Shown here: positions 36,558 through 45,230 of the stretch, one piece after another
Layout: each line of letters opens with the position of its first letter
Position numbering within the stretch: position 1 is the first letter of the stretch
Source: Martinezella tropici
Lineage (GTDB): Bacteria; Pseudomonadota; Alphaproteobacteria; Rhizobiales; Rhizobiaceae
Reading direction: 5' to 3'
Assembly: GCA_000799755.1 (NCBI GenBank)
Contig: JUHI01000024.1
Span: 37,561 to 101,560, forward strand
Length of the DNA stretch: 64,000 bases
Position numbers and translations under genes: made by a program
Notes under the pieces: model-generated
Seen by the model: the letters and a program-made list of their open reading frames with translations, nothing else
What the model was told of the DNA's origin: nothing
Database searches by the model: none

Positions 36558-37342
36558 GGGCGATTTCCCTTTCGGTCTCTTTGGCGGAACAGCGGCACGA
36601 ACGCGGTCTCCACAAGCTTACCGTTGCCAAGCGTCGCCGAGCGAACCGGAAGGCCATAGAGCGCTTCGAGATTCTCTTCGGTCATCACATCATCGGTGGC
36701 GCCGAAGACGGTTCTTGCCCATTCGAGCATGAGCAGCACCTTGTCGGCGACAGCAACCGCATGGTTCGGCTGATGCGTGGTAAAGGCAATCGCCAATCCC
36801 TGCCGATCGGCAAGTGTCGCCAGCAACGACAACACGACATCCTGATTTTTGAGATCGAGCGCTGAGGCCGGCTCGTCAAGCAGTAGCACGGCGTTCTCGC
36901 CGGCCAGCGCCCGCGCGATTAGCACCAGTTGCCGCTCGCCTCCTGAGAGCGCTTCGATGTTGCGTTGCGCATAGCCGACCATACCGGTAAGCTCGAGCGC
37001 CTCCATGGCTTTCTCGACATCGACCTTGCGGGGTGTCTGGAAAAGCCCGATGTGACGGGCACGGCCCATCAACACCACGTCGAGCACGGAATAGGGGAAG
37101 GAACCGGAAAACTCCTGCGGCACGAAGCCAGTCTGCGGGTTCAGGGCGATACTGCCGGCGCTCGGCTTCAAAAGCCCGGCGAGCACGCGCAGCAAGGTAG
37201 ACTTGCCGCGGCCGTTCGGCCCGAGAATGGTCGTGATCTCGCCGGCGCGAAGTTCAAGATCAAGCTCGCGAAATTGCCAGCGTTCGCCGTCATAGGATTG
37301 GCTCGCCCCTTCCAAACGCAGCTTGACCCGATCAGAAACCAC
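36554..37342 (-). CDS. molC: MolC-type ABC transporter ATPase (molybdate/tungstate)
   Basis: A 262-residue single-domain ATPase of the FecE/BtuD branch. It has Walker A GPNGRGKST, Q-loop VPQEFSGSFPYSVLDVVLMGR, signature LSGGERQL and Walker B AVLLLDEPASALD. The LGPNGRGKS spelling, with Arg where many have Ala or Cys, is typical of the metal-chelate group. The gene starts with GTG 37342, overlapping the permease gene by 11 bp, and ends overlapping the ModA-like gene. It energises the MolB permease. The name rests on the neighbour MolA. Confidence 0.88.
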   Translation of the reverse strand: MVSDRVKLRLEGASQSYDGERWQFRELDLELRAGEITTILGPNGRGKSTLLRVLAGLLKPSAGSIALNPQTGFVPQEFSGSFPYSVLDVVLMGRARHIGLFQTPRKVDVEKAMEALELTGMVGYAQRNIEALSGGERQLVLIARALAGENAVLLLDEPASALDLKNQDVVLSLLATLADRQGLAIAFTTHQPNHAVAVADKVLLMLEWARTVFGATDDVMTEENLEALYGLPVRSATLGNGKLVETAFVPLFRQRDRKGNRP

Positions 37343-38366
37343 GTGCGCCTCGCTGGGTTTGCCTCAGCACTAGCGCGAAGACCGGTGTGCCCATCAGCGC
37401 CGTCAGGATGCCAAGCGGGATTTCGGAGCCGGTCGCCGTCCGGGCAATCGTGTCGATCACAAGCAGGTAGAGTGCGCCGATCAGCAGGGATGCCGGCATC
37501 ATCACGCGATGATCCGGGCCAACGAGCATGCGCGCCATATGCGGCACGACAAGACCGACCCACCCGATGATGCCGCTGACGGCAACCTGCGCCGCGACGA
37601 TGCAGGAGACCAGCACAAGGATCAGCCAGCGCAAGGGCTCAACATTGACGCCGAGCGCGCGGGCATCCTCGTCGCCGATCGACAGGAGGTTGATGCGCCA
37701 GCGCAGACCGAGCAGCAGCAAGCTGCCGATGACGACGGGTGCTGCAATCAGCCAGAACTTCTCCCAATTGGCCGTCGCAAAGCTGCCGAGCAGCCAGAAG
37801 ACCATGGCCGGCAGCTTGTCTTCGGTGTCGGCGAGATATTGCACAAGGCTTACCAGCGCTCCGAAGAAGCCGCTGACCACGACACCTGCGAGAACAAGCG
37901 CCAGGATATTGCGACGCGCGACAATGCCGTTCAGCCCATAGACGATGATAAGGGCGGACAAACCGAACGCGAAAGCCGAACCGAGCAGACCATAGCGCGA
38001 AAAGCTCAACAGGATGGCAAGCGTTCCGCCGAAAGCCGCCCCGGAAGAGACGCCCATCACCTGCGGCCCCACCAGAGGATTGCGAAACACGCCCTGCAGC
38101 GTGGCACCCGAGAGAGCCAGACCAGCGCCGGCAAGCAGCGCCAGCAGGATGCGCGGCATACGCACCGTAAAGACGACATTCGCCTCCGTCGCCGTCACGG
38201 GCACCGCCGGCGGTGAGATCGGCGACCAGAGGATCTCCACGACCCGCATGAAGGGAATATCGTACCGCCCGACACCGAGCGAGACGACAGCGACCATCGC
38301 AAGCAGGATCGCCAGCGTGGCGATCGTCGCTCTAGGCCCGTGTCGGCTGGAAGTCACCGCGCTCAT
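37332..38366 (-). CDS. molB: MolB-type FecCD permease (molybdate/tungstate)
   Basis: A 344-residue FecCD/BtuC-type permease with about ten membrane helices. Typical stretches are RMPRILLALLAGAGLALSGATLQGVFRNPLVGPQVMGVSSGAAFGG (split; residues about 65-110), LIVYGLNGIVARRN and GWVGLVVPHMARMLVGPDHR near the C terminus. ATG 38366 overlaps the MolA stop (ATGA), which decides the start; a longer open frame to 38651 lies wholly inside molA and is spurious. Such FecCD permeases usually import iron chelates or B12, but the MolABC branch imports molybdate and tungstate. Confidence 0.9.
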   Translation of the reverse strand: MSAVTSSRHGPRATIATLAILLAMVAVVSLGVGRYDIPFMRVVEILWSPISPPAVPVTATEANVVFTVRMPRILLALLAGAGLALSGATLQGVFRNPLVGPQVMGVSSGAAFGGTLAILLSFSRYGLLGSAFAFGLSALIIVYGLNGIVARRNILALVLAGVVVSGFFGALVSLVQYLADTEDKLPAMVFWLLGSFATANWEKFWLIAAPVVIGSLLLLGLRWRINLLSIGDEDARALGVNVEPLRWLILVLVSCIVAAQVAVSGIIGWVGLVVPHMARMLVGPDHRVMMPASLLIGALYLLVIDTIARTATGSEIPLGILTALMGTPVFALVLRQTQRGARGF

Positions 38367-39427
38367 TGCGCGGCGCGGTAATCGGTGCGGTAGAATTCCT
38401 TGTAATAGGCGTCCGCTTGCCTCTGCATATCGATATCCTTGAACCGCTCGGGATAAAGCTCCTTCGCCATCCAGAGCTCGCCAAGCGCCATGGCCTCCGG
38501 CATCGGATAGCCCCAGGCCTTTGCATATTCCGGCATCAGGTAGATGCGGCCGTTCTTGACCGCATCGATCGTCTGCCAGGAGGGGGTCTTCCTGATCTCG
38601 TCCACGACGGCCGGGTAGCGCTCCTGGACGAAGATGACGGCGGGGTTCCATGTCAGCACGTCCTCCATCGTCACCTGCTTGAAGCCGCTGATCGAACTTG
38701 CAACGTTGCGCGCACCGGCGCGCTCCATCATCAGGCCGGTATATTTGCCGCGGCCATAGGTCGTCAGATCCGGATTGGCCATATAAACAGGCACGCGCTT
38801 GTCTGCCGGAATGTCGGCGAGACGATCGGCAACGAGCTTGCGGGTCTTCTTGGTCGCCGCAATCATCGCTTCGCCCTGGTCCTTGCGGCCGAGTACATCG
38901 GCGATGAGGCGTACACCGGTGGCAAAACCAGAATCGATCGCAGCCGGCTCATCCTTGACGGATGGGTTGAGCTTGACCGCCTCCGCCGCCGGCACGTCGA
39001 GCAGCGAGATCGCCACGACGGAAAGGCCGGCATCCTCGATCTGCTTCACCATGTCGGCCGGCGCATAATTGGTCACGAAGACCACATCCGGCTTCAGCTT
39101 CAAAAGCTCCTCGATATTCACCTTGGTCAGGCCGCCCGGCATCGGCAGGTTCGGCAGTTGCGGCGCAAGCCGCACATAATTGGCGCCGAGCTGCTTCTTC
39201 CACTCGTCGAGAACGCCGACCACCTTGTCCATCGCATCGAGCTGAACGGCGATGTTCAGCGTCTGATGCTGCAGGATGACGACGCGATTGACGGCATCCG
39301 GAATATGCACCTGCCGGCCGATCTGATCGGTCACGAGACGGTCGGCCCAGGCGGGAGCGGAAAATAGCAAACTGCTGAAAATGATGGAAATTTTAGCAAA
39401 AATAAGCAGATGGCGGCGCTGGAACAT
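38363..39427 (-). CDS. molA: MolA-type periplasmic molybdate/tungstate-binding protein
   Basis: A 354-residue exported class III (FecB/BtuF fold) binding protein. The signal peptide ends SAPAWADRL (cut after Ala-Trp-Ala). The sequence matches, as far as I recall it, Haemophilus MolA (HI1472) closely: VVILQHQTLNIAVQLDAMDK, EWKKQLGANYVRLAP, LPMPGGLTKVNIEELLKLKP, DVVFVTNYAPADM, TYGRGKYTGLMMERAGARNV and MPEYAKAWGYPMPEAMALGE. This makes a molybdate/tungstate role much likelier than iron or B12. ATG 39427 has AGGAG upstream. It is the first gene of the molA-molB-molC-modA-like operon, whose promoter overlaps a Mo-box-like dyad. Confidence 0.85.
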   Translation of the reverse strand: MFQRRHLLIFAKISIIFSSLLFSAPAWADRLVTDQIGRQVHIPDAVNRVVILQHQTLNIAVQLDAMDKVVGVLDEWKKQLGANYVRLAPQLPNLPMPGGLTKVNIEELLKLKPDVVFVTNYAPADMVKQIEDAGLSVVAISLLDVPAAEAVKLNPSVKDEPAAIDSGFATGVRLIADVLGRKDQGEAMIAATKKTRKLVADRLADIPADKRVPVYMANPDLTTYGRGKYTGLMMERAGARNVASSISGFKQVTMEDVLTWNPAVIFVQERYPAVVDEIRKTPSWQTIDAVKNGRIYLMPEYAKAWGYPMPEAMALGELWMAKELYPERFKDIDMQRQADAYYKEFYRTDYRAAQ

Positions 39428-39458
39428 GGAATTCTCCTGAAAAGATTCCAACCGCTAT

Positions 39459-39489
39459 CATTATATTTCTTGGTATACAACGACCGCAA
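39459..39489 (-). promoter_or_regulatory. mol operon promoter overlapping a Mo-box-like operator
   Basis: On the minus strand, TTGCGG (39484-39489) and TATAAT (39460-39465) form a promoter with an 18-bp spacer, 33 bp before molA. The same stretch (39459-39482) is a 24-nt imperfect dyad, CATTATATTTC ... ATACAACG on the plus strand. It matches 17 of 24 positions of the dyad core before the DUF2325 gene (33253-33276). A repressor bound here would cover the -10 box, as expected for ModE-Mo repression of molybdate uptake. Confidence 0.6.
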
Positions 39490-39541
39490 ATCCGAAAACC
39501 AAACCGCGCCCGCGCCCTCATCGGCGCGGCACGTCCGCCTC

Positions 39542-41347
39542 TCAGGCCACCTGGAAAAAATGGCCATCGCTCGCCTGCTCGTATCTGCGCTTTGGTGGTT
39601 GGTAGTCGGCTCTGCGGAACGGGCTTCCGATCTCTTCATTAGAGATGCGGCGTACCTGACGACGCGCGGGATCGGCAATCGGAACCGCTGCCATCAGGCG
39701 CTTGGTATAGTCGTGTTGCGGGTTGTCGAACACCGCATGGCGCGGCCCGATCTCGACGATCTCGCCAAGGTACATCACCGCAACGCGGTGGCTGATACGC
39801 TCCACCACAGCCATGTCGTGGCTGATGAAGAGATAGCCAAGCCCGTATTTCTCCTGCAGGTCCAGCATCAGGTTGATGACCTGCGCCTTGACGGAGACGT
39901 CGAGGGCGGAAACCGATTCATCGGCAATGAGAAGCTTCGGCTCAAGCGCCAATGCCCGAGCGATGCAGACGCGCTGGCGTTGCCCACCCGAGAATTCGTG
40001 CGGGAACCGATCCGCCATCTCGGCAGAGAGGCCAACCCGTTCGAGAAGGTCGCGCACGCGATCCTTTGCCTGCGAGGCACTTGCCAGTCCATGGGCAATG
40101 ATCGGTTCGGCGAGCGCCTGGCCGATACGCATGCGCGGATTGAGGCTTTCGAACGGGTCCTGAAAAATCATCTGCGCTTCGCGCCTGATATCGGCAAGAT
40201 CGCCCTTGCCGGCCTTCAGGACATCCTTGCCGTCGATGCGGATTTCTCCTGACGTCGCCGGGGCAAGACGGATGATCGAACGACCCGTCGTCGACTTGCC
40301 GCAACCGGATTCGCCGACAAGCGACAGGGTTTCGCCCTGCCGAAGCTCGAGCGAGACGCCTTCGACGGCGTGGATGCTACCGACGGTCCTGCGCAGGAAG
40401 CCGCGCTTGACCGGAAAACGGGTGACGAGGTTATCGACCTTCAGGATCGGCGGCTGGTTCAGCCTTACCGTGTCCTCGGTCGGCTTGACCGGCTGCACTT
40501 CGCCGGTCGCCATGTCCACCTGCGGAAAGCGCAAGGGCCGGTCTTTCCCGGTCATCGAGCCGAGTTGCGGCACCGCGGACAAAAGCGCTCGCGTGTAGGG
40601 ATGCCTGGCACCGGCAAAGAGCGCGGCCGTCGTATCCGTCTCAACCTGCTCGCCGCGATACATGACGACGGTGCGATCGGAAATCTCGGCGACGACGCCC
40701 ATATCATGGGTGATAAAGAGGACCGACATGCCCTCCTCTTCCTGCAACGTCTTGATCAGGCCCAAGATCTGCGCCTGGATAGTCACATCGAGCGCTGTCG
40801 TCGGTTCGTCGGCGATCAGCAGTTTCGGATCGCAGGCTAGCGCGATCGCGATCACCACGCGTTGGCGCATGCCGCCGGAAAAATTCATCGGATATTCGTT
40901 GAGGCGCGATTTCGCCGAGGGGATGCGCACCTTGTCGAGCAGGCGCACCGCTTCGGCTACGGCCTGCGACTGCGACATGCCGCGATGCTGCACCAGGACC
41001 TCGGTGATCTGCTGGCCGATCTTCAAAACGGGATTGAGCGAGGTCATCGGCTCCTGGAAGATCATGCCGATCCGATTGCCACGGATCGCCTGCATGTCGG
41101 CAAGCGGCAGCGACAGGAGATCCCTTCCCTCGAATTCGATCCTGCCTGTGATACGCGAATTGATCGGGGACAGAAGCCGCATGATCGACATGGCCGTGAC
41201 GCTCTTGCCGGAGCCGGATTCGCCGACGACTGCGACAGTTTCCTTTGGGCCGATATCGAAGCTGATATCGCTGACAACATTGCGCCATTCGCCGCCGACG
41301 CGGAAGGCCGTGTTGAGCTTGGAGATGGAAAGGATCGGTCTGGTCAT
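39542..41347 (-). CDS. Fused peptide-type ABC transporter ATPase (DppD-DppF)
   Basis: A 601-residue double ATPase. Domain 1 (about 5-260) has Walker A GESGSGKS, signature FSGGMRQR and LLIADEPTTALD; domain 2 (about 300-570) has GESGCGKS, FSGGQRQR and LLIADESVSALD. Each ends with the peptide-type extension (HPYTRALLSAVP; HDYTKRLMAAVP). It is similar along its whole length to the ATPase at 4215-6047, so the two systems are paralogous. It is the last gene of the nucleoside operon, 3 bp after the DppC-type permease, and powers that importer. Confidence 0.94.
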   Translation of the reverse strand: MTRPILSISKLNTAFRVGGEWRNVVSDISFDIGPKETVAVVGESGSGKSVTAMSIMRLLSPINSRITGRIEFEGRDLLSLPLADMQAIRGNRIGMIFQEPMTSLNPVLKIGQQITEVLVQHRGMSQSQAVAEAVRLLDKVRIPSAKSRLNEYPMNFSGGMRQRVVIAIALACDPKLLIADEPTTALDVTIQAQILGLIKTLQEEEGMSVLFITHDMGVVAEISDRTVVMYRGEQVETDTTAALFAGARHPYTRALLSAVPQLGSMTGKDRPLRFPQVDMATGEVQPVKPTEDTVRLNQPPILKVDNLVTRFPVKRGFLRRTVGSIHAVEGVSLELRQGETLSLVGESGCGKSTTGRSIIRLAPATSGEIRIDGKDVLKAGKGDLADIRREAQMIFQDPFESLNPRMRIGQALAEPIIAHGLASASQAKDRVRDLLERVGLSAEMADRFPHEFSGGQRQRVCIARALALEPKLLIADESVSALDVSVKAQVINLMLDLQEKYGLGYLFISHDMAVVERISHRVAVMYLGEIVEIGPRHAVFDNPQHDYTKRLMAAVPIADPARRQVRRISNEEIGSPFRRADYQPPKRRYEQASDGHFFQVA

Positions 41348-41350
41348 GGC

Positions 41351-42289
41351 TCAGCCTTCCCGCCTTGGATTGAGGATATCGCGGAGCGCATCGCCGATGA
41401 GATTGATGCCGACGATGAGCATGAGGAGCGCCAGGCCCGGGAAGAAGCTGATCCAGTAGTCGCCGGAGAGCAGATATTCGAAGCCGTTGGAGATCAAGAG
41501 GCCAAGAGACGGCTGCGTAACCGGCAGGCCGATGCCGAGGAAGGAAAGCGTCGCCTCCAGCATGATCGCATAGGCCACGCGCATCGTGGCAACGACGATC
41601 AAGGGCGGCAGGCAGTTCGGCAGGATATGGCGAAAGAGGATGCTGCCATCGGGCAAGGCCATGGAACGGGCCGCGTCCACATAGGCGCGCTTGCGCTCCA
41701 CCAGCGCCGAGCCGCGGATCGTGCGGGCGTAATAGGCCCATTGCGTGACGATGAGCGCCAGAATGATCTTGTCGACACCCTGGCCGAGGATGGCGAGAAA
41801 GATCAGCGCGATGAGAATGGCGGGAAAGCTTAGCTGGATATCGACAATGCGCATCAGGAAGGCATCGAGGCGACCGCCGATATAGGCGCTGATGAGCCCG
41901 ATCGATGCACCTATGACAAGTGCTACGGCTGCACTCGATATACCCACCAGCAGACTGGTGCGAAGACCATAGAGGATCGCGCTCATCAGATCACGGCCCT
42001 GATCGTCCGTGCCGATCAGGTAAAGCATGCCACTCGTGGCGTGCGAGCCGGGCGGCAAGCGGCCGTCAAGAATGTCGAGCTGGGCGAGATCGTAAGGGTT
42101 CTGCGGCGCGAGCAATGGCGCGAATATTGCCGCAATCACGAAGATGGCGACGATGATGAGGCCTGCGAGAGCAAGCCTGTCATGCAGAAGCGCCGATATC
42201 GTCTGGCGGAAGGGTGAACGCGAGGCGGCCTTTCCTGCACGTCCCTGGCCCGCATGCACCGAGCCGGCGTTTGCGCTGTTGTCGCTCAT
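41351..42289 (-). CDS. Peptide-type ABC transporter permease, DppC family
   Basis: A 312-residue inner-membrane permease with an N-terminal cytoplasmic tail and about six helices. The EAA loop region reads ARSMALPDGSILFRHILPNCLPPLIV, then ATLSFLGIGLPVTQPSLG and INLIGDALRDILNPR at the end. Its ATG overlaps the DppB stop by 1 bp. It pairs with the DppB-type subunit and the fused ATPase; in this operon the likely cargo is a nucleoside or nucleoside-like compound rather than a peptide. Confidence 0.93.
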   Translation of the reverse strand: MSDNSANAGSVHAGQGRAGKAASRSPFRQTISALLHDRLALAGLIIVAIFVIAAIFAPLLAPQNPYDLAQLDILDGRLPPGSHATSGMLYLIGTDDQGRDLMSAILYGLRTSLLVGISSAAVALVIGASIGLISAYIGGRLDAFLMRIVDIQLSFPAILIALIFLAILGQGVDKIILALIVTQWAYYARTIRGSALVERKRAYVDAARSMALPDGSILFRHILPNCLPPLIVVATMRVAYAIMLEATLSFLGIGLPVTQPSLGLLISNGFEYLLSGDYWISFFPGLALLMLIVGINLIGDALRDILNPRREG

Positions 42290-43263
42290 TACGAATTCCC
42301 TTCGAGACGAACGCGAGGGTCGACGATCGAATAGAGAATGTCGACCAGCAGGTTGATGACGCTGAACATCACGACGGTGATCATCAGATAGGCGAGGATG
42401 ACCGGACGGTCGAGCACGCCGATCGCGTCGATGATGAGCTTGCCCATGCCGGGCCAGGCAAAGATCGTCTCGGTCACGACGGCAAAGGCGATCAGCGATC
42501 CGAGTTCGAGGCCGATCACGGTAATCAGCGGGATCAGCGTGTTCTTCAGCACATGCACGGTGACGATCCGGCGTTCCGTGAGACCCTTGGCACGGGCGAA
42601 CCGGACGAAATCAAGCTGCATCGTCTCCATCACGCCGGCGCGGGTCAGGCGGATGACGAGCGAAATCTTGAAGAGCGCCAGGTTGAAGGCCGGCAGCACC
42701 AGATGCGAGAGGCCGTCCAGGGTGAAAAGGCTGAGCGGCACCCCGAAGACGGGCACCGTCTGCCCTCGGCCCGATGCCGGCAGCCAGCCGAAATGCACGC
42801 TGAACAGCATGATCATCACGAGGCCGATCCAGAAGGTCGGCAGGCTGAAGCCGAGGATGGAGAAGGTCATGATCGATTTCGAGATCAGGCCCTTCGGTTT
42901 CAGGCCGGCATAGACGCCAAGCGGAATGCCGATGACGAGCGCCATGACCAGCGCGACGAAGGCAAGCTCCAACGTCGCGGGCATACGATGCAGGATCAGC
43001 GTCAAAGCGGGTTGATTGTACACGAAGGAATTGCCGAGATCGCCCGAAAGCGCACGCGTCAGAAACAGCCAGTATTGCTCCCAGACCGGCTTGTCGAGGC
43101 CGAAGGACTGGATGACCTGAAGACGCTCCGCCGGCGTTGCCGTCGGGCTCAACAGCACATCGACAGGATTACCGACCAGATAGAGCCCGGCAAAGACCAG
43201 AACCGACATGACGAGCAGCGTCAGAACGGTCTGGACCGACCGGCTCAGCAAATATCCGCCCAT
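42289..43263 (-). CDS. Peptide-type ABC transporter permease, DppB family
   Basis: A 324-residue permease with about six helices. The conserved stretches are GLDKPVWEQYWLFLTRALSGDLGNSF, RLTRAGVMETMQLDFVRFARAKGLTERRI (the EAA loop) and INLLVDILYSIVDPRVRL at the C terminus. ATG 43263 has GGGAGG about 10 bases upstream; a TTG at 43272 is in frame but less likely. It starts 5 bp after the stop of the first nucleoside hydrolase gene, so transport and hydrolysis are in one transcript. Confidence 0.93.
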   Translation of the reverse strand: MGGYLLSRSVQTVLTLLVMSVLVFAGLYLVGNPVDVLLSPTATPAERLQVIQSFGLDKPVWEQYWLFLTRALSGDLGNSFVYNQPALTLILHRMPATLELAFVALVMALVIGIPLGVYAGLKPKGLISKSIMTFSILGFSLPTFWIGLVMIMLFSVHFGWLPASGRGQTVPVFGVPLSLFTLDGLSHLVLPAFNLALFKISLVIRLTRAGVMETMQLDFVRFARAKGLTERRIVTVHVLKNTLIPLITVIGLELGSLIAFAVVTETIFAWPGMGKLIIDAIGVLDRPVILAYLMITVVMFSVINLLVDILYSIVDPRVRLEGNS

Positions 43264-43268
43264 GAGTT

Positions 43269-44240
43269 TCAACCTCCCTGCGCTGCGACGCCGAGGCCGC
43301 CTTGTCCGAAGCGGGCAATGCGCTCGATCAGCAGTGCGATAAACCCGTCCTCGTCGACATCGGTGATGACAGTGGCATTCGGCGCGCGATCCATCTTTCC
43401 GTAAAAGTCGGCATAGGTGTAGCCCATGGTGAGGCCCGTCACCTGCACGCCGACGAAAGCTTCGCGGCCGCTAAACAACTGCGGGCGAATGAGCCAGGCG
43501 ATCGTGGTGGCATCATGGATCGGACCGCCCGGCCTGCCGAACCGCCCGACATCGCTGCGATCGAAGGTCGAAAACAGATTGAAGAGCGCATTCCCCGCCT
43601 CGCCGCCGGCCCGGAACCGCTCGAAATGCTCCGAGGTAAACAGGGCCTGGAACGTCATGTCGAGCGGCATGATGATGATCGGCACGCCGGAGCGATAGAC
43701 GATCTCGGCGGCATGCGGATCGGCATAGATATTGAACTCGGCCCAGGGTGTGCGATGCCCCAGCGCCGTGAAAGCGCCGCCCATCGAAACGATCTGCCTG
43801 ATGCCGGATGCCACGTCCGGATGCTGGACGAGCGCCAGGGCAATATTGGTCATCGGCCCGATGGCGCAGATGGTGATCTTTTCGCCGGCCTTTGCCGCTT
43901 CGCGCGCCGAGCGCACGATGAAATGCACGGCATGTTCTTCGGATGCGCCGATATCGCCGGCTCTGACCAAGGCATCGTCAAAGGCACCGATGCGGGCATA
44001 TTTGCCATAGACCTGGTCGCGTACCAGCGGTCCGGCCGCGCCTGCGTAAACCGACACGTCGCGTCGACCGCTGAGGCCGACGATCTTGCAAGCATTGAGC
44101 ACCGTATCGCGAAGGGCAACATTGCCGGCGACGATCGACAGGCCGAGCACGTCGACTTCCGGCGATGCGAGCGCCATCAGGATGGCTGCGGCATCGTCCA
44201 CCCCCGGATCGGCATCGATGATGATCTTCTCGCGCGTCAT
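43269..44240 (-). CDS. Nucleoside hydrolase (IunH/URH family), copy 1
   Basis: A 323-residue N-ribohydrolase that cleaves ribonucleosides into base and ribose with calcium. The metal-binding signature is DADPGVDDAAAILMAL at residues 8-23; other family parts are CAIGPMTNIALAL and GGAFTALGHRTPWAEFNIYADPHAAEIV, holding further calcium and ribose ligands. The start overlaps the stop of copy 2 (ATGA at 44237-44240). With copy 2 it shares clear but incomplete similarity, so the two may handle different nucleosides. Purine versus pyrimidine preference cannot be decided here. Confidence 0.93.
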   Translation of the reverse strand: MTREKIIIDADPGVDDAAAILMALASPEVDVLGLSIVAGNVALRDTVLNACKIVGLSGRRDVSVYAGAAGPLVRDQVYGKYARIGAFDDALVRAGDIGASEEHAVHFIVRSAREAAKAGEKITICAIGPMTNIALALVQHPDVASGIRQIVSMGGAFTALGHRTPWAEFNIYADPHAAEIVYRSGVPIIIMPLDMTFQALFTSEHFERFRAGGEAGNALFNLFSTFDRSDVGRFGRPGGPIHDATTIAWLIRPQLFSGREAFVGVQVTGLTMGYTYADFYGKMDRAPNATVITDVDEDGFIALLIERIARFGQGGLGVAAQGG

Positions 44241-45196
44241 GCGACAGCCTTTTCGGCGTAGCGTGACAGCCGGTCGAGGAAGAAGGCAATCACACCCTCG
44301 GCATCGACCTTGGTGACGATATCCGCATTCGGTTCGAGACCGCTCTTGCCATACCAGTCGGCAATCGTCTGCCCCATACAGAGCTCGCTTTCATGTTCGA
44401 CGAAGACGCGGGCCTTCTCGGTCTGAAACAGATGCGGGGCAAGGATATAGGCCATCACCAGCGGATCATGCAGCGGGCCGCCGCGCGAGCCGTAGCGGCG
44501 GACATCGTTGCGATCCCAGAAGGCCATCAGCTCGGCAAGCGTCTGAGAGATACGGCCGCTGACACGCGAGAACTCGGCCACATGTTCGGGCTTCAGCATC
44601 ACCTGATGCGTCGCATCGAGCGCGAGAGCGACGAGCGGAATTCCGCTCGAGAACACCACATGCGCCGCATGCGGGTCCGCCAGCATGTTGAATTCGGAGG
44701 TCATGGTCCGGTTGCCGGGTTCGCGGTAGGCTCCGCCCATCATGACGATCCGCTCGACGCCTTCGGCGATCTGCGGCTTCATCCTGAGGGCGACGGCAAG
44801 ATTGGTCATCGGCCCGAGGCAGCAAAGCGTGACGCGCTCGCCCGTCCGCGCCGCTTCGGTCAAGGTCTCGATGAGGAAATCGACAGCCGATTTGCTCTCC
44901 GCCACCTTTTCCGGCTCCGGCAAAACGGTGTTGCCAAGGCCGGTCTTGCCGTGGAACTGGCCATGGATCGGCTCGCGCAGCATCGGGCGAAAACAGCCGG
45001 CAAAGACCGGAATGTCGGGGCGCCCACCCAATTCACAGACCTGGAGGGCGTTGCGCACGGTGCGTTCCAGCGGCTGGTTGCCGCAGACCGGGGTAATGCC
45101 GAGGATGTTGAGCTCTGGCGACACGAATGCGGTCAGAAGGGCGATCGTATCGTCAATTCCAGGGTCACAATCGACAATGATCGAAATCGGCTTCAT
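44237..45196 (-). CDS. Nucleoside hydrolase (IunH/URH family), copy 2
   Basis: A 319-residue enzyme of the same family as its downstream neighbour. It starts MKPISIIVDCDPGIDDTIALL with the DxDxGxDD calcium motif, and has CCLGPMTNLAVAL and GGAYREPGNRTMTSEFNMLADPHAAHVV. The stop overlaps the start of copy 1. An imported nucleoside would be split here, feeding bases to salvage and ribose to central metabolism. The pair may also form mixed complexes, which is speculation. Confidence 0.93.
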   Translation of the reverse strand: MKPISIIVDCDPGIDDTIALLTAFVSPELNILGITPVCGNQPLERTVRNALQVCELGGRPDIPVFAGCFRPMLREPIHGQFHGKTGLGNTVLPEPEKVAESKSAVDFLIETLTEAARTGERVTLCCLGPMTNLAVALRMKPQIAEGVERIVMMGGAYREPGNRTMTSEFNMLADPHAAHVVFSSGIPLVALALDATHQVMLKPEHVAEFSRVSGRISQTLAELMAFWDRNDVRRYGSRGGPLHDPLVMAYILAPHLFQTEKARVFVEHESELCMGQTIADWYGKSGLEPNADIVTKVDAEGVIAFFLDRLSRYAEKAVA

Positions 45197-45230
45197 GGGA
45201 GAGTGCCTTCAATAGATGGTGGATGCGATG

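Noticed and set aside
37332..38651. 439-codon frame for the MolB permease
   Set aside because: The first 95 codons lie inside molA in a different phase. The real start is ATG 38366, where it overlaps the molA stop.
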